DNA from: a bacterium
GTDB taxonomy: Bacteria; Patescibacteriota; Minisyncoccia; JAHIHE01
Assembly: GCA_030693205.1 (NCBI GenBank)
Contig: JAUYBG010000015.1
Location: forward strand, 1-37,044
Direction: 5' to 3'
DNA length: 37,044 nt
Made by a program: the position numbers and the translations under genes. The notes beneath the pieces are model-generated. The model had not been told where the DNA came from, ran no database searches, and saw only the letters and a list, made by a program, of their open reading frames with translations. Below, piece after piece: positions 1 through 7,663 of the stretch (its first letter is position 1; the number at the start of each line of letters is the position of its first letter).

Positions 1-1211
1 TACGCTCCCGCGATATCGTAAATCGGCAGCAAGATCGCTGCCACCAAAATCGCGGCTGCAACGCCCAGCGCCAAAATGATCATCGGCTCGATAAGCGAAG
101 ATATGTTTTCAACCACGCCATTTACGTCTTTGCCGTAAAAATAAGCGATTTTTTTCAAAACCACGTCGAGCTTGCCTGTTTTTTCGCCAATTCTCATCAT
201 CGTCACCACCATCGGCGGCACCAATTTCTCGTTTTTCTTAAAAACCGAACTTATTGTTTCTCCGGTTTTAACTTTTTTTACCGCGTCCATGATCATTCTT
301 TTATAAGCGGTATTATCGATGACATTCGCTGAAATATGCAAAGCTTGTATCATCGCGATGCCGCCCGACAATAAAGTGCTCAAATTTTCCGCGAATTGAG
401 TGATATAAATTTTCTTGTAAAGTCCGCCGAACACCGGCAGTTTTATTTTTATTTCATCCCATACTTCATTGCCTTTTTGATATTTAAACCAGTATCTTAC
501 GAACCAAGCGATTCCCGCCGCCGCTATCAATAAGAGCAACCAATAATTTATCAGCGCGTCGCTCACGGCGATCAAAATTTTGGTGATAAACGGCAACTCT
601 TTGCCGCTTTCCTCGAACATTACGGTAATTTTTGGAACGATATAAACCATAAACACTATTCCCACCAAGCCGAAAACCGTCACAATAACAGCCGGATAAA
701 TAAGCGCGCCTTTTACTTTTGATTCCAATTCCGCTTCTTTTTCCAAATGATCCGCGAGATACACAAGCATTCCTTCCAAGTCTCCCGAAGCCTCGCCGGA
801 TTTAATCAAATTGATGTAGAATAAAGAAAAAGTATCCGAGTAGCGGCCAAGCGCGGCGGAAAACGTCATCCCCGCTTCCACGCTTGAAGCTATTTCATAG
901 ATCATTTCCTTGAACACTTTGTTCTCGCTCTGGTCTACGATCGCCCGAAGAGCTTGCACCAGAGAAACCTTGGCTTCGATCAATATCGCCATCTGCCTGG
1001 AAAATATAGCCAAATCTTTTTTCTTAATTTTGTAATAGAAAGAAAAATATTTCTCCGCGAACGAAGTAGTCGCGCTATCGGAAGATTTAATTGAAATAAC
1101 CACCAAATTATGGCGCTGTAAAAATTCTATCGCCGCTTTTTCATCGGACGAGTCTACCACTCCCGCTTGAATTTCGCCGTCTTGCGTTCTTGCTTCGTAA
1201 TTAAATTGCAT
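1..1211 (-). CDS. pilC: Type IV pilus inner-membrane platform protein PilC (GspF family), 3' end cut by window
   Basis: This is the polytopic platform protein of the type IV pilus machine, which links the cytoplasmic ATPases PilB and PilT to the growing pilus. Reading the minus strand from the ATG at 1211 gives an open frame of 403 codons that runs off the window edge with no stop. The N-terminus reads MQFNYEARTQDGEI, typical of PilC/GspF. Two GspF repeats follow, each with a phrase of the type LxxGISxxxAL or LLSGGIAMIQAL and GExxGxL (GEASGDLEGML, then GEKTGKLDVVL). Three hydrophobic segments are visible (around VIVTVFGLVGIVFMV, YWLLLLIAAAGIAW and the C-terminal AAILVAAILLPIYD). The last visible residues, LLPIYDIAGA, match the usual extreme C-terminus, so only a few residues are missing. 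It lies 21 nt after pilT and is probably co-transcribed with the pil genes upstream. Confidence 0.93.
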   Translation of the reverse strand, partial: MQFNYEARTQDGEIQAGVVDSSDEKAAIEFLQRHNLVVISIKSSDSATTSFAEKYFSFYYKIKKKDLAIFSRQMAILIEAKVSLVQALRAIVDQSENKVFKEMIYEIASSVEAGMTFSAALGRYSDTFSLFYINLIKSGEASGDLEGMLVYLADHLEKEAELESKVKGALIYPAVIVTVFGLVGIVFMVYIVPKITVMFEESGKELPFITKILIAVSDALINYWLLLLIAAAGIAWFVRYWFKYQKGNEVWDEIKIKLPVFGGLYKKIYITQFAENLSTLLSGGIAMIQALHISANVIDNTAYKRMIMDAVKKVKTGETISSVFKKNEKLVPPMVVTMMRIGEKTGKLDVVLKKIAYFYGKDVNGVVENISSLIEPMIILALGVAAAILVAAILLPIYDIAGA

Positions 1212-1232
1212 AGGTTTATTATAATTAAAAAC

Positions 1233-2312
1233 TTACTTTTGCAGCAACATTCTTAGATCTGAAGTATTTAAGGAATAAATTTCAGCGTTTTCCAGAGAAA
1301 TTATGCGGCTTTTGACCAAACCGGCCAAAGATTTATTCAGCGACACCATGCCGGCATCCGCGCCCGTATCGATAACCAGATCCAGCTGATGGGATTTTCC
1401 TTCCCGGATCAAGTTCCTAACCGCGGGATTGGCGATCAATATCTCCAAGGCCGGCACGCGGCCGGAATCGATCCTTGGAATCAGCCTCTGGGAAACGATC
1501 CCCAGCAAACTTCCGGACAATTGCATTTTTATCTGATTTTGCTGGCCGGCGGGAAAACTGTCTATGATGCGATCTATCGTTTGCGAAGCATTATTGGTAT
1601 GCAAAGTGGCAAATACCAAGTGCCCGGTCTCGGCGGCGGTGATCGCGGTGGCCATAGTTTCCGGATCGCGCATTTCGCCCACCATAATAATATCGGGATC
1701 TTGCCTGAAAGTCGCCCTTAAAGCGGAGCTGAAAGACATGGCATCGTGATAAACTTCGCGCTGATTGATAATACAGCGATCCGGCTTGAACAGATATTCG
1801 ATCGGATCTTCAATGGTTATGATATGGCTATTTCGGTTTTGATTGATGTAATCGATAAGAGCGGCCATGGTGGTCGTCTTGCCGTGTCCCGACGGACCGA
1901 CGATCAAAACAAACCCCTGGGAAGGCCTGGTCAGATCCAAAAGCATAGACGGCAAATCCAATTCTTCAATCGTCCTGATTTTCGCGGGAATCAATCTCAA
2001 AGCGGCGGCCAAATATCCTTTTTCATAAAACACATTGATCCTGAATCTCGCCTTATCGTCGAAATTATAAGAAAAATCAACTTCTTTTTCCTTCTCAAGA
2101 ATCTCTTTTTGCCTATCGGAAAGCATACAGTAGATCAAATCTTTGATGCTGGCGGGATTTAAAATTTTTCCCGGCATATATGGCACAAGATCCCCGTCTA
2201 TTCTCAGCGTGGGATAACGGCCTACCGCCAAATGCAAATCACTGGCGCCCTGCTCCGAAACAGCCGACAGCAAATTTTTTAAATTAATGGTTGATACACT
2301 TGATAAAACCAT
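1233..2312 (-). CDS. pilT: Type IV pilus retraction ATPase PilT
   Basis: Hexameric cytoplasmic ATPase that depolymerises pili and powers twitching and DNA uptake. The 359-residue length is normal for PilT. The P-loop is at residues 139-146 (GPSGHGKT); the usual PilT form is GPTGSGKS, so the T-to-S, S-to-H and S-to-T changes are mild variations. The Walker B region with VGEMRD (211-216) and the His box ending HTNNA (238-242) are intact. The PilT-specific AIRNLIREGK motif appears as AVRNLIREGK near residue 295, which separates it from PilB. The ATG at 2312 is preceded by an A/T-rich leader without a Shine-Dalgarno. It sits between pilB and pilC in the operon. Identification is firm; its function as retraction motor is inferred from family membership. 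Confidence 0.95.
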   Translation of the reverse strand: MVLSSVSTINLKNLLSAVSEQGASDLHLAVGRYPTLRIDGDLVPYMPGKILNPASIKDLIYCMLSDRQKEILEKEKEVDFSYNFDDKARFRINVFYEKGYLAAALRLIPAKIRTIEELDLPSMLLDLTRPSQGFVLIVGPSGHGKTTTMAALIDYINQNRNSHIITIEDPIEYLFKPDRCIINQREVYHDAMSFSSALRATFRQDPDIIMVGEMRDPETMATAITAAETGHLVFATLHTNNASQTIDRIIDSFPAGQQNQIKMQLSGSLLGIVSQRLIPRIDSGRVPALEILIANPAVRNLIREGKSHQLDLVIDTGADAGMVSLNKSLAGLVKSRIISLENAEIYSLNTSDLRMLLQK

Positions 2313-2325
2313 GATAATAATTAAT

Positions 2326-2346
2326 GATTTAAGATTTAAGATTTAA
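2326..2346. repeat. Three tandem GATTTAA heptamers between pilB and pilT
   Basis: Three exact copies of the 7-nt unit GATTTAA lie in the 89-nt spacer upstream of pilT, and the rest of the spacer (2360-2395) contains degenerate variants of the same A/T-rich words. It is non-coding. Similar simple A/T repeats fill other spacers in this window. Confidence 0.8.
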
Positions 2347-2401
2347 GAAAAAACTCCAACTCGTTCATAAATCGTAAATCATAATTCATAAATCTTGCAA
2401 A

Positions 2402-4156
2402 TTATCCTTCATCGTCTTTTGATACTTCAAAAACCTCTTCCACCATCACGTCCCCTCTTACCGCTTTGATAATTCCTGATTGCCGGATAGTGATCATATC
2501 TTGGCGCTTCGACTCTTTTATAACCGCCTCCTGCGAAAGGCCGTCCGTAATTATTTTTGCCAATTCTTTCGTCATTTCCAGCATTTCATAAAGGCCGATC
2601 CTTCCTTTGGTTCCTTTATTCTGGCAGCGCTTGCAGCCGACTCCGCGGGAAAGCTTGATGGGGCGCTTGTCAATAAAACTGCCGATCTCTTTTCTCCGCG
2701 CGGCGCTAAGCTGAGAAATTTCTTTTAAAATCCTGGTTTCCACTTCCGCCGAAGGAGCGTATTCTTCCTTGCAATATTTGCAAATTTTTTTTACCAGCCT
2801 TTGCGCCACTGCGATATTCACAGAAGATGCCAATAAAAACGGCTCTACGCCCATATCTATCAAGCGCGGTATCACGCCTATCACGTTATTCGTATGGATA
2901 GTGGACAGAACCAAATGCCCGGTCAAGGCGGCATGAACCACCAGTTCCGCTGTTTCTTTGTCTCTTATTTCACCGACCGAGATCACATCGGGATCCTGAC
3001 GCATGATCGAACGGAGCCCGGAAGCGAAAGTATAGCCGATTTCCGGCCTTATCTGGCTTTGATTGATGCCGTTAATATAATATTCGATCGGGTCCTCCAG
3101 AGTGATAATATTCGTACCGTCCTGATTTAAGATCGATAAAAGAGCATAAATAGTGGTGGATTTTCCGCTTCCGGTCGGTCCGGATACCAGAATAGCGCCA
3201 AAAGGCTTTCGAATGTTCTCCAGGATCATCTTGCGATAATGGACGCCCATGCCCATATTTTCCAAATTCTGGATGCCTTGGTCTTTATCTAAAATTCTCA
3301 ACGCGACTTTTTCACCCCTGGAAGTCGGAAGGCTGGAAACGCGAAAATCTATAAATTTGCCGTCAAGATTAACCTGAAACCTGCCGTCCTGAGGCTTTCT
3401 CTGCTCATCTATTTTCAGATTGGCTAATATTTTAATGCGAGAAACAATTGGGAGCTGCAGCGATTCGGGAAGTTCGGAGCTCGTTTGCAGCACGCCATCG
3501 ATCCGATTCCTGACTCTCAATTTTCCATCCACCGGTTCAATATGAATATCGCTCGCCTTCGCATCCACCGCGGAGCGCAAGATCATATCCACGATCTTGC
3601 TTACCGGCGCTTCTTCGGTCAAAACTTCCGAAAGTTTTATCACGCCTGAGTCCACTTCCGATTTTTTATCAGCGCTTTGAATATCTTCGAGCGCTTTTTT
3701 TACTTCCGTATTTATAATATGATACTGCTTGAAAGCGCTTCGAAAGCTTGCTTCGGAACAAATATAAGTTTCGATTTTTTTCCCTTTCTGCCAGGTGAAA
3801 AATCTTAAAGCTTCCTGGGCTTTTGCGTCTTCAGGATCAAATTGAGCGACTTTGATCTTTTCATCATCGGAAAAAAAAGGAACAAACTGATAATGCGATG
3901 CCGCTTCTTCGGGCACCTGGCTCAAAATCTCCGCGGGAATATATTCTTCTCTCAGGTCAACATAACCAATATTAAAAAAAGCTGCCTTGATCTTTGCCAC
4001 ATCCTCTTCGTCAACGCTTTTATTCTCTATTAACGCGTCTTCCAGGACCAAACCATGCTCCTTTGCCACTTTTTTTGCGCTATCAATAGCCTCTCGCGTT
4101 GCCGCTTTTTTTTTCAGCAATAATTCAATAAGTTTCTCATCGCTTAAAAGAGGCAT
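2402..4156 (-). CDS. pilB: Type IV pilus assembly ATPase PilB (GspE family)
   Basis: Extension motor of the type IV pilus. The 584-residue protein has the N-terminal MshEN/GspE-N-type region (about 1-150) and a PAS-like N2 domain followed by the secretion ATPase core. The P-loop GPTGSGKS is at 326-333, the Asp box LRSIMRQDPD at 381-390 and the His box HLVLSTIHTN at 414-423. Two CxxC pairs (C459/C462 and C508/C511) form the zinc-binding tetracysteine found in GspE/PilB but absent from PilT. It is encoded after pilO and before pilT. The ATG at 4156 has no Shine-Dalgarno, as is the rule here. The identification is secure; the specific pilus it builds cannot be read because no pilin gene is in the window. 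Confidence 0.95.
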   Translation of the reverse strand: MPLLSDEKLIELLLKKKAATREAIDSAKKVAKEHGLVLEDALIENKSVDEEDVAKIKAAFFNIGYVDLREEYIPAEILSQVPEEAASHYQFVPFFSDDEKIKVAQFDPEDAKAQEALRFFTWQKGKKIETYICSEASFRSAFKQYHIINTEVKKALEDIQSADKKSEVDSGVIKLSEVLTEEAPVSKIVDMILRSAVDAKASDIHIEPVDGKLRVRNRIDGVLQTSSELPESLQLPIVSRIKILANLKIDEQRKPQDGRFQVNLDGKFIDFRVSSLPTSRGEKVALRILDKDQGIQNLENMGMGVHYRKMILENIRKPFGAILVSGPTGSGKSTTIYALLSILNQDGTNIITLEDPIEYYINGINQSQIRPEIGYTFASGLRSIMRQDPDVISVGEIRDKETAELVVHAALTGHLVLSTIHTNNVIGVIPRLIDMGVEPFLLASSVNIAVAQRLVKKICKYCKEEYAPSAEVETRILKEISQLSAARRKEIGSFIDKRPIKLSRGVGCKRCQNKGTKGRIGLYEMLEMTKELAKIITDGLSQEAVIKESKRQDMITIRQSGIIKAVRGDVMVEEVFEVSKDDEG

Positions 4157-4193
4157 AATCTATAATTATTAATCCATTAAATGTTTAGCAAAA

Positions 4194-4943
4194 CTAAAAT
4201 ATATTCCGATTGCCGATTTCATCCGCTCCAGCGTTAATATTATAACTGGAAGATAACAACAAATCGCTAAATGCTTTTTCCTTTATAAAACCCAGATTCT
4301 TGGCGGTAAAACTTTTAAATTTTCCGCCGCTCAACAATTTAGCGATATTTTCCTCCTCCGGAGGCTTGTATAAATAAGTTTTTAATTCAATATTATAAGA
4401 ATATGCTTTTATCTCTTCGCCCGTTTCGCTCACGGCGGAGTCAGCCAAAAAATCGACAAAAACAATATCCGTTATCCGCAAATTCTTCTCGATCGCGTTC
4501 AAAAAATTCTTAAAAGAAGGATAGCTGCCGCGCAAAGAAATTTTGACGCTTCTTGAATCAAAGTCGTATTTTTTGGGCGCAACGCCTTCCGGGTTTAAAT
4601 ATTCACTTCCGGAATCGATTTTTGCTTCAAAAACTATTCTTAGGGTTTCTAAGCCATTGGCGCTGGCTATATTATCTATATTGGATAATAAATTAGCCTT
4701 GCCTTCGTCAACAGGCAAAATTGAATCAAACTTGCCGATAGTCTCTTTGTTTTTTTCAGTGAAATCAACAAATTCAGTTAATCTTTTCAGCGTATCTTCC
4801 GAGTCTTTCGTAATTATTTCTTGAGCTTTGATCTTATCCTGCAAAACGCCGGTTTCCGGATAAACATTGAATATTTGCCAAATCAAAACAACCGTTATTA
4901 TCAAAAAAACAATTGCCGTAATTTGTGTGCCTTTTATATTCAT
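4194..4943 (-). CDS. pilO: Type IV pilus alignment protein PilO-like
   Basis: A 249-residue bitopic inner-membrane protein: short cytoplasmic N-terminus, one transmembrane helix (about residues 10-27, AIVFLIITVVLIWQIF), a coiled-coil stretch (about 30-70) and an extracytoplasmic alpha/beta domain. The domain contains the YPSFKNFLNAIEKNLR phrase typical of PilO (function: compute small residual difference between strands of the ferredoxin-like fold). PilO dimerises with PilN and forms the alignment complex around the motor. The family is weak in sequence, so much of the confidence comes from its position directly after pilN and before pilB. The C-terminal 50 residues are less typical and may be lineage-specific. 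Confidence 0.8.
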   Translation of the reverse strand: MNIKGTQITAIVFLIITVVLIWQIFNVYPETGVLQDKIKAQEIITKDSEDTLKRLTEFVDFTEKNKETIGKFDSILPVDEGKANLLSNIDNIASANGLETLRIVFEAKIDSGSEYLNPEGVAPKKYDFDSRSVKISLRGSYPSFKNFLNAIEKNLRITDIVFVDFLADSAVSETGEEIKAYSYNIELKTYLYKPPEEENIAKLLSGGKFKSFTAKNLGFIKEKAFSDLLLSSSYNINAGADEIGNRNIF

Positions 4944-5000
4944 ATTTATTTTTTGAAATAATACAAAATTATATAACGATAGAATGATCCATTCTTCAGG

Positions 5001-5798
5001 CTATGGCGCCACCACATTGACTGTTCTGGTCGCTGTCTGAGAATTTCCGGCAGCATTGACGGCGCTATAAATCAGGGTGTAAGTTCCGGCAACATTCGTA
5101 TCTACCGAGCCGGTTGTCGTTACCGGAAGAACTCCGTCAACTCCGTCAACCGCGGATGCTCCGGCATCGGAATAACTGGAGCCGACTGTTATTTTGATCA
5201 AACCGGAATCTGATAATGTAATAACCGGCCGAACGGTTATTATCTTCGAATCAAGGCTTAAGTTAAGTGAAAACGCAACCTTCGCGTTTTTTTCCAATGT
5301 AGCTTCACTAAAAATCACATCCTTTATTTCTTTGGATTTTTTAAAAATTATCAATTGCTTCGCCAGCGCGTTATAACTATCCGCCTTGCCCGAAAGAGAC
5401 ACATTAATCATATTATCAGCGCCGATCTTCTCGGAAAATTTATCATACGAAACGCTTTTGATGGTCAGCTTCTCCAGTAATTCATAGATTTTTGACCCGT
5501 AGAAATGGTTCGACAATATTGACTTGATGCTTTTCCCTTTTGTAACGGCGGCGGCTACCGCTGAAAGCTCTTCTGTTGTTGAGATCTTGGAGATCTTTTC
5601 CTGGATATCCGCGCTTTCTTCCTCAACTGTGTTCAATTGTTTTTTAAGAAAAAAAGTATTGTAAGAATAAATGCCAAGATAGACTATGAAGCTGATAATT
5701 AAAAAAATAAGAATAATTGAAAAATAAAAAGGCCGCCTCGATTCTCCTCTAGCAGTGACATCCTCTTTCCTGGGCATTAAATTTATTTTTATTGCCAT
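5001..5798 (-). CDS. pilN: PilN-like protein with C-terminal Ig-like (DUF5011-type) domain
   Basis: PilN docks to PilM in the cytoplasm and pairs with PilO outside the membrane. The N-terminus carries the PilM-binding INLMP motif (residues 5-9, usually INLLP), one transmembrane helix (about 23-45) and a coiled coil with a ferredoxin-like domain (about 50-185). Unusually, residues about 191-263 form an extra domain with the hallmarks of DUF5011/HYR-type bacterial Ig-like modules: a GSSYSDAGASA phrase, a DGV-DG turn, GSVDTNVAGTY, and AAGN followed by TRTVNV at the end. Such domains are normally found in secreted adhesins. The reading frame is continuous, with no sign of a frameshift at the junction. 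The start is the ATG at 5798. It lies between pilM and pilO. Confidence 0.87.
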   Translation of the reverse strand: MAIKINLMPRKEDVTARGESRRPFYFSIILIFLIISFIVYLGIYSYNTFFLKKQLNTVEEESADIQEKISKISTTEELSAVAAAVTKGKSIKSILSNHFYGSKIYELLEKLTIKSVSYDKFSEKIGADNMINVSLSGKADSYNALAKQLIIFKKSKEIKDVIFSEATLEKNAKVAFSLNLSLDSKIITVRPVITLSDSGLIKITVGSSYSDAGASAVDGVDGVLPVTTTGSVDTNVAGTYTLIYSAVNAAGNSQTATRTVNVVAP

Positions 5799-5860
5799 GG
5801 TCGTTGCACTAAGTTAAAAATTAAAAACTAAAATTTGAAATTTAAATTTTTTATTTTTAT

Positions 5861-6952
5861 TTACAGCTCTCTCATTGCCAATCCGACCGCAATGGAAAAA
5901 GAAGGCGCTATTTCTTTTAGAACTTGTCCGAGGCTTGGCGGATCATAGCTGATTCGCCCCCAAGGATCTCCGATGCTGACAGGCAAGTGCAAATTCTCCG
6001 AAAAATACTCGACCAATCCGGGCAAACGCGCGGAGCCGCCGCACAAAATGACTCTCTCGACTTTTTTATTGCTTTTATAAAAATATATGCTGTTTACCCT
6101 TGATATTTCGCTGGCGATCAGGCTGACCACCGGCAGAATTATCTGATTGACGGAACTGTCGTTTTCGCTTTTCGCGTTTAATAATCCTCTGTCTCTTTTC
6201 ATAATTTCCGCCCGCTTAAAATTGATATTCAGAGCATGAACCAGAGCTCTGGTGATCTCGTTTCCGCTGGTATCCAATCCCTTGTTAAGCATAACATAGC
6301 CGTTATCCACCACCAGAATATTGGTCACCTTGGAACCGATATCCACGATAATGGTCGGGGTCAGATCATCTCCAATAAGCGAACGAGACAAAGCGAATGA
6401 TTCGAGCTCGATCGCTTTTAAATTCAGATTGGCGGCTTGAGCGATTTCAGCATATTTATTCGCGACTTCTTTGGGAATAGCCACAAGAAGAACTTCAATT
6501 TTTCTGATTGGATCCTCTCCGCTAACCTCAGACTTGTTTTTCCTGCCGATAATATTCCAACCCAAGATCACTTCACTCACGGGAACGGGGATATATTGCC
6601 GCGCTTCATAAGGAATTGATTCTTCCACCTCCGAATAAGGCATATCGGGCAATTCCATTACCGCGGAAAAAGTGGAAAAAACGGGAACCGACAAAATTAC
6701 GTCCTTAGTAGTGACTCTCGATTTTTCAATCAGGTCTTTTAGTAAATCTACGACCTGGCCGCCCAAAAGATGTATGGAACTCGTCTGAAGCGTGCTTTGC
6801 AAGAGTTCTATTTTTCCATAGGTTTCAAGCAAGCCGTATGCCTCGAGCTTGACCCGCTCTTCTTCCAATCCAAGCTGCACTATCTTAACGCTGGAAGTTC
6901 CTATATCTATACCCGCGTAGCTTTTGTGTTTTGCTTTTAAAAAATCAAACAT
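5861..6952 (-). CDS. pilM: Type IV pilus actin-like ATPase PilM
   Basis: Cytoplasmic actin-fold (FtsA-like) protein that binds the INLxP tail of PilN and nucleates the alignment complex. The 363-residue length is typical. The phosphate-1 loop is YAGIDIGTSSVKIVQL (about 12-27), the SHS2/1C subdomain follows, and the second phosphate and adenosine motifs are visible as VDIGSKVTNILVVD (about 200) and ILCGGSARLPGLVEYF (near 310). It is the first pil gene in the transcript and comes 84 nt after hsp20; that spacer contains an imperfect inverted repeat. The ATG at 6952 is the natural start because the P1 loop follows immediately. Confidence 0.93.
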   Translation of the reverse strand: MFDFLKAKHKSYAGIDIGTSSVKIVQLGLEEERVKLEAYGLLETYGKIELLQSTLQTSSIHLLGGQVVDLLKDLIEKSRVTTKDVILSVPVFSTFSAVMELPDMPYSEVEESIPYEARQYIPVPVSEVILGWNIIGRKNKSEVSGEDPIRKIEVLLVAIPKEVANKYAEIAQAANLNLKAIELESFALSRSLIGDDLTPTIIVDIGSKVTNILVVDNGYVMLNKGLDTSGNEITRALVHALNINFKRAEIMKRDRGLLNAKSENDSSVNQIILPVVSLIASEISRVNSIYFYKSNKKVERVILCGGSARLPGLVEYFSENLHLPVSIGDPWGRISYDPPSLGQVLKEIAPSFSIAVGLAMREL

Positions 6953-6964
6953 GGAACTTTATTT

Positions 6965-7021
6965 ACCCTGTTAAATAATTTCGCTTACGGTGAAATCCCG
7001 CAAAACAGGATTTAACGGGGT
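6965..7021. repeat. Imperfect inverted repeat between hsp20 and pilM
   Basis: The arms 6965-6976 (ACCCTGTTAAAT) and 7010-7021 (ATTTAACGGGGT) pair over 12 bp with one G-T wobble. A second pairing, CCTGTT at 6967-6972 with AACAGG at 7004-7009, competes with it. In the minus-strand transcript it lies between the hsp20 stop and the pilM start. There is no T-tract, so it is not a standard terminator; it may be a processing or attenuation hairpin or a small palindromic repeat. Confidence 0.7.
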
Positions 7022-7036
7022 GAGTTTTATAACAAT

Positions 7037-7495
7037 TTATACCTCTTCGATCATTATTTTTTTTGTCTTGCTTCCGATCAATTTCAATAATGTTATTTTC
7101 AACACTCCTTTTTTGATGACCGCCTTTATATCATCGACATCCACTTCGCACGGCAAAATAATTGAACGGGAAAATGGCCCCCAAAAGCATTCGGAGACAA
7201 AATAATTGATATTTTCAGCCGAGTCTATGCTTTTTTCCCTTACGCCTTTTATCATAAGCACGTTGTTCGATACCGATATATTGATATTTTCCGGATTAAC
7301 TCCGCCGATGATCGATTCCACGACGATCGCAGAGCTTGTTTCGTAAACATCAACCGCCAATTGGCCTTCCTGGACTTCTTTGGGATTTTCTTCGGTTTTA
7401 AAAGGGGATTCTTCTTTAACCGCATCTTCAGCCTTCAAAGATGCTTTTTTCCCGCCGGAAATTTTTTCAAAAAAAGATTGTTTTTCTTTCACCAT
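7037..7495 (-). CDS. Small heat shock protein, Hsp20/alpha-crystallin family
   Basis: ATP-independent holdase chaperone of the cytoplasm. It is 152 residues long, with a variable, charged N-terminal arm (about 1-45) and an alpha-crystallin domain (about 46-152). Visible signatures are LAVDVYETSSAIVVES, the PENINISVSNNVLMIKGVRE strand pair, FGPFSRSIILP in the form WGPFSRSIILP, and the terminal GVLKITL strand. The C-terminal IxI oligomerisation tail is not evident after the domain, which is unusual and may limit large oligomers. It is the first gene behind a good promoter (7563-7591) and could share its transcript with the pil operon downstream. The ATG at 7495 has no Shine-Dalgarno. Confidence 0.88.
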   Translation of the reverse strand: MVKEKQSFFEKISGGKKASLKAEDAVKEESPFKTEENPKEVQEGQLAVDVYETSSAIVVESIIGGVNPENINISVSNNVLMIKGVREKSIDSAENINYFVSECFWGPFSRSIILPCEVDVDDIKAVIKKGVLKITLLKLIGSKTKKIMIEEV

Positions 7496-7562
7496 AAATT
7501 TTGCTTAAAAAAATTACTTATTGATCTGTGACTAACTTATTAATAAATCATAATCTTAGCAT

Positions 7563-7591
7563 ATTATACCTTTTTCTTGTTTTTAAGGCAA
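7563..7591 (-). promoter_or_regulatory. Sigma-70-type promoter for hsp20 (and possibly the pil operon)
   Basis: On the minus strand TTGCCT (7591-7586) is followed by a 17-nt spacer and a perfect TATAAT (7568-7563). Transcription would start about 60 nt upstream of the hsp20 ATG. No heat-shock operator of the CIRCE type is visible. Confidence 0.72.
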
Positions 7592-7616
7592 ATAGAATAG
7601 ATATTACAATATTGAA

Positions 7617-7663
7617 ATATTAAGATATTAGTTAAAATAAAGAGAGAAACAATATCTTAATAT
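7617..7663. repeat. A/T-only inverted repeat overlapping the valS stop codon
   Basis: ATATTAAGATATT (7617-7629) and AATATCTTAATAT (7651-7663) are perfect 13-bp inverted arms with a 21-nt loop; the TAA of valS (7659-7657) lies inside one arm. It could act as a weak 3'-end hairpin of the valS message, although no T-tract follows. Confidence 0.6.
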
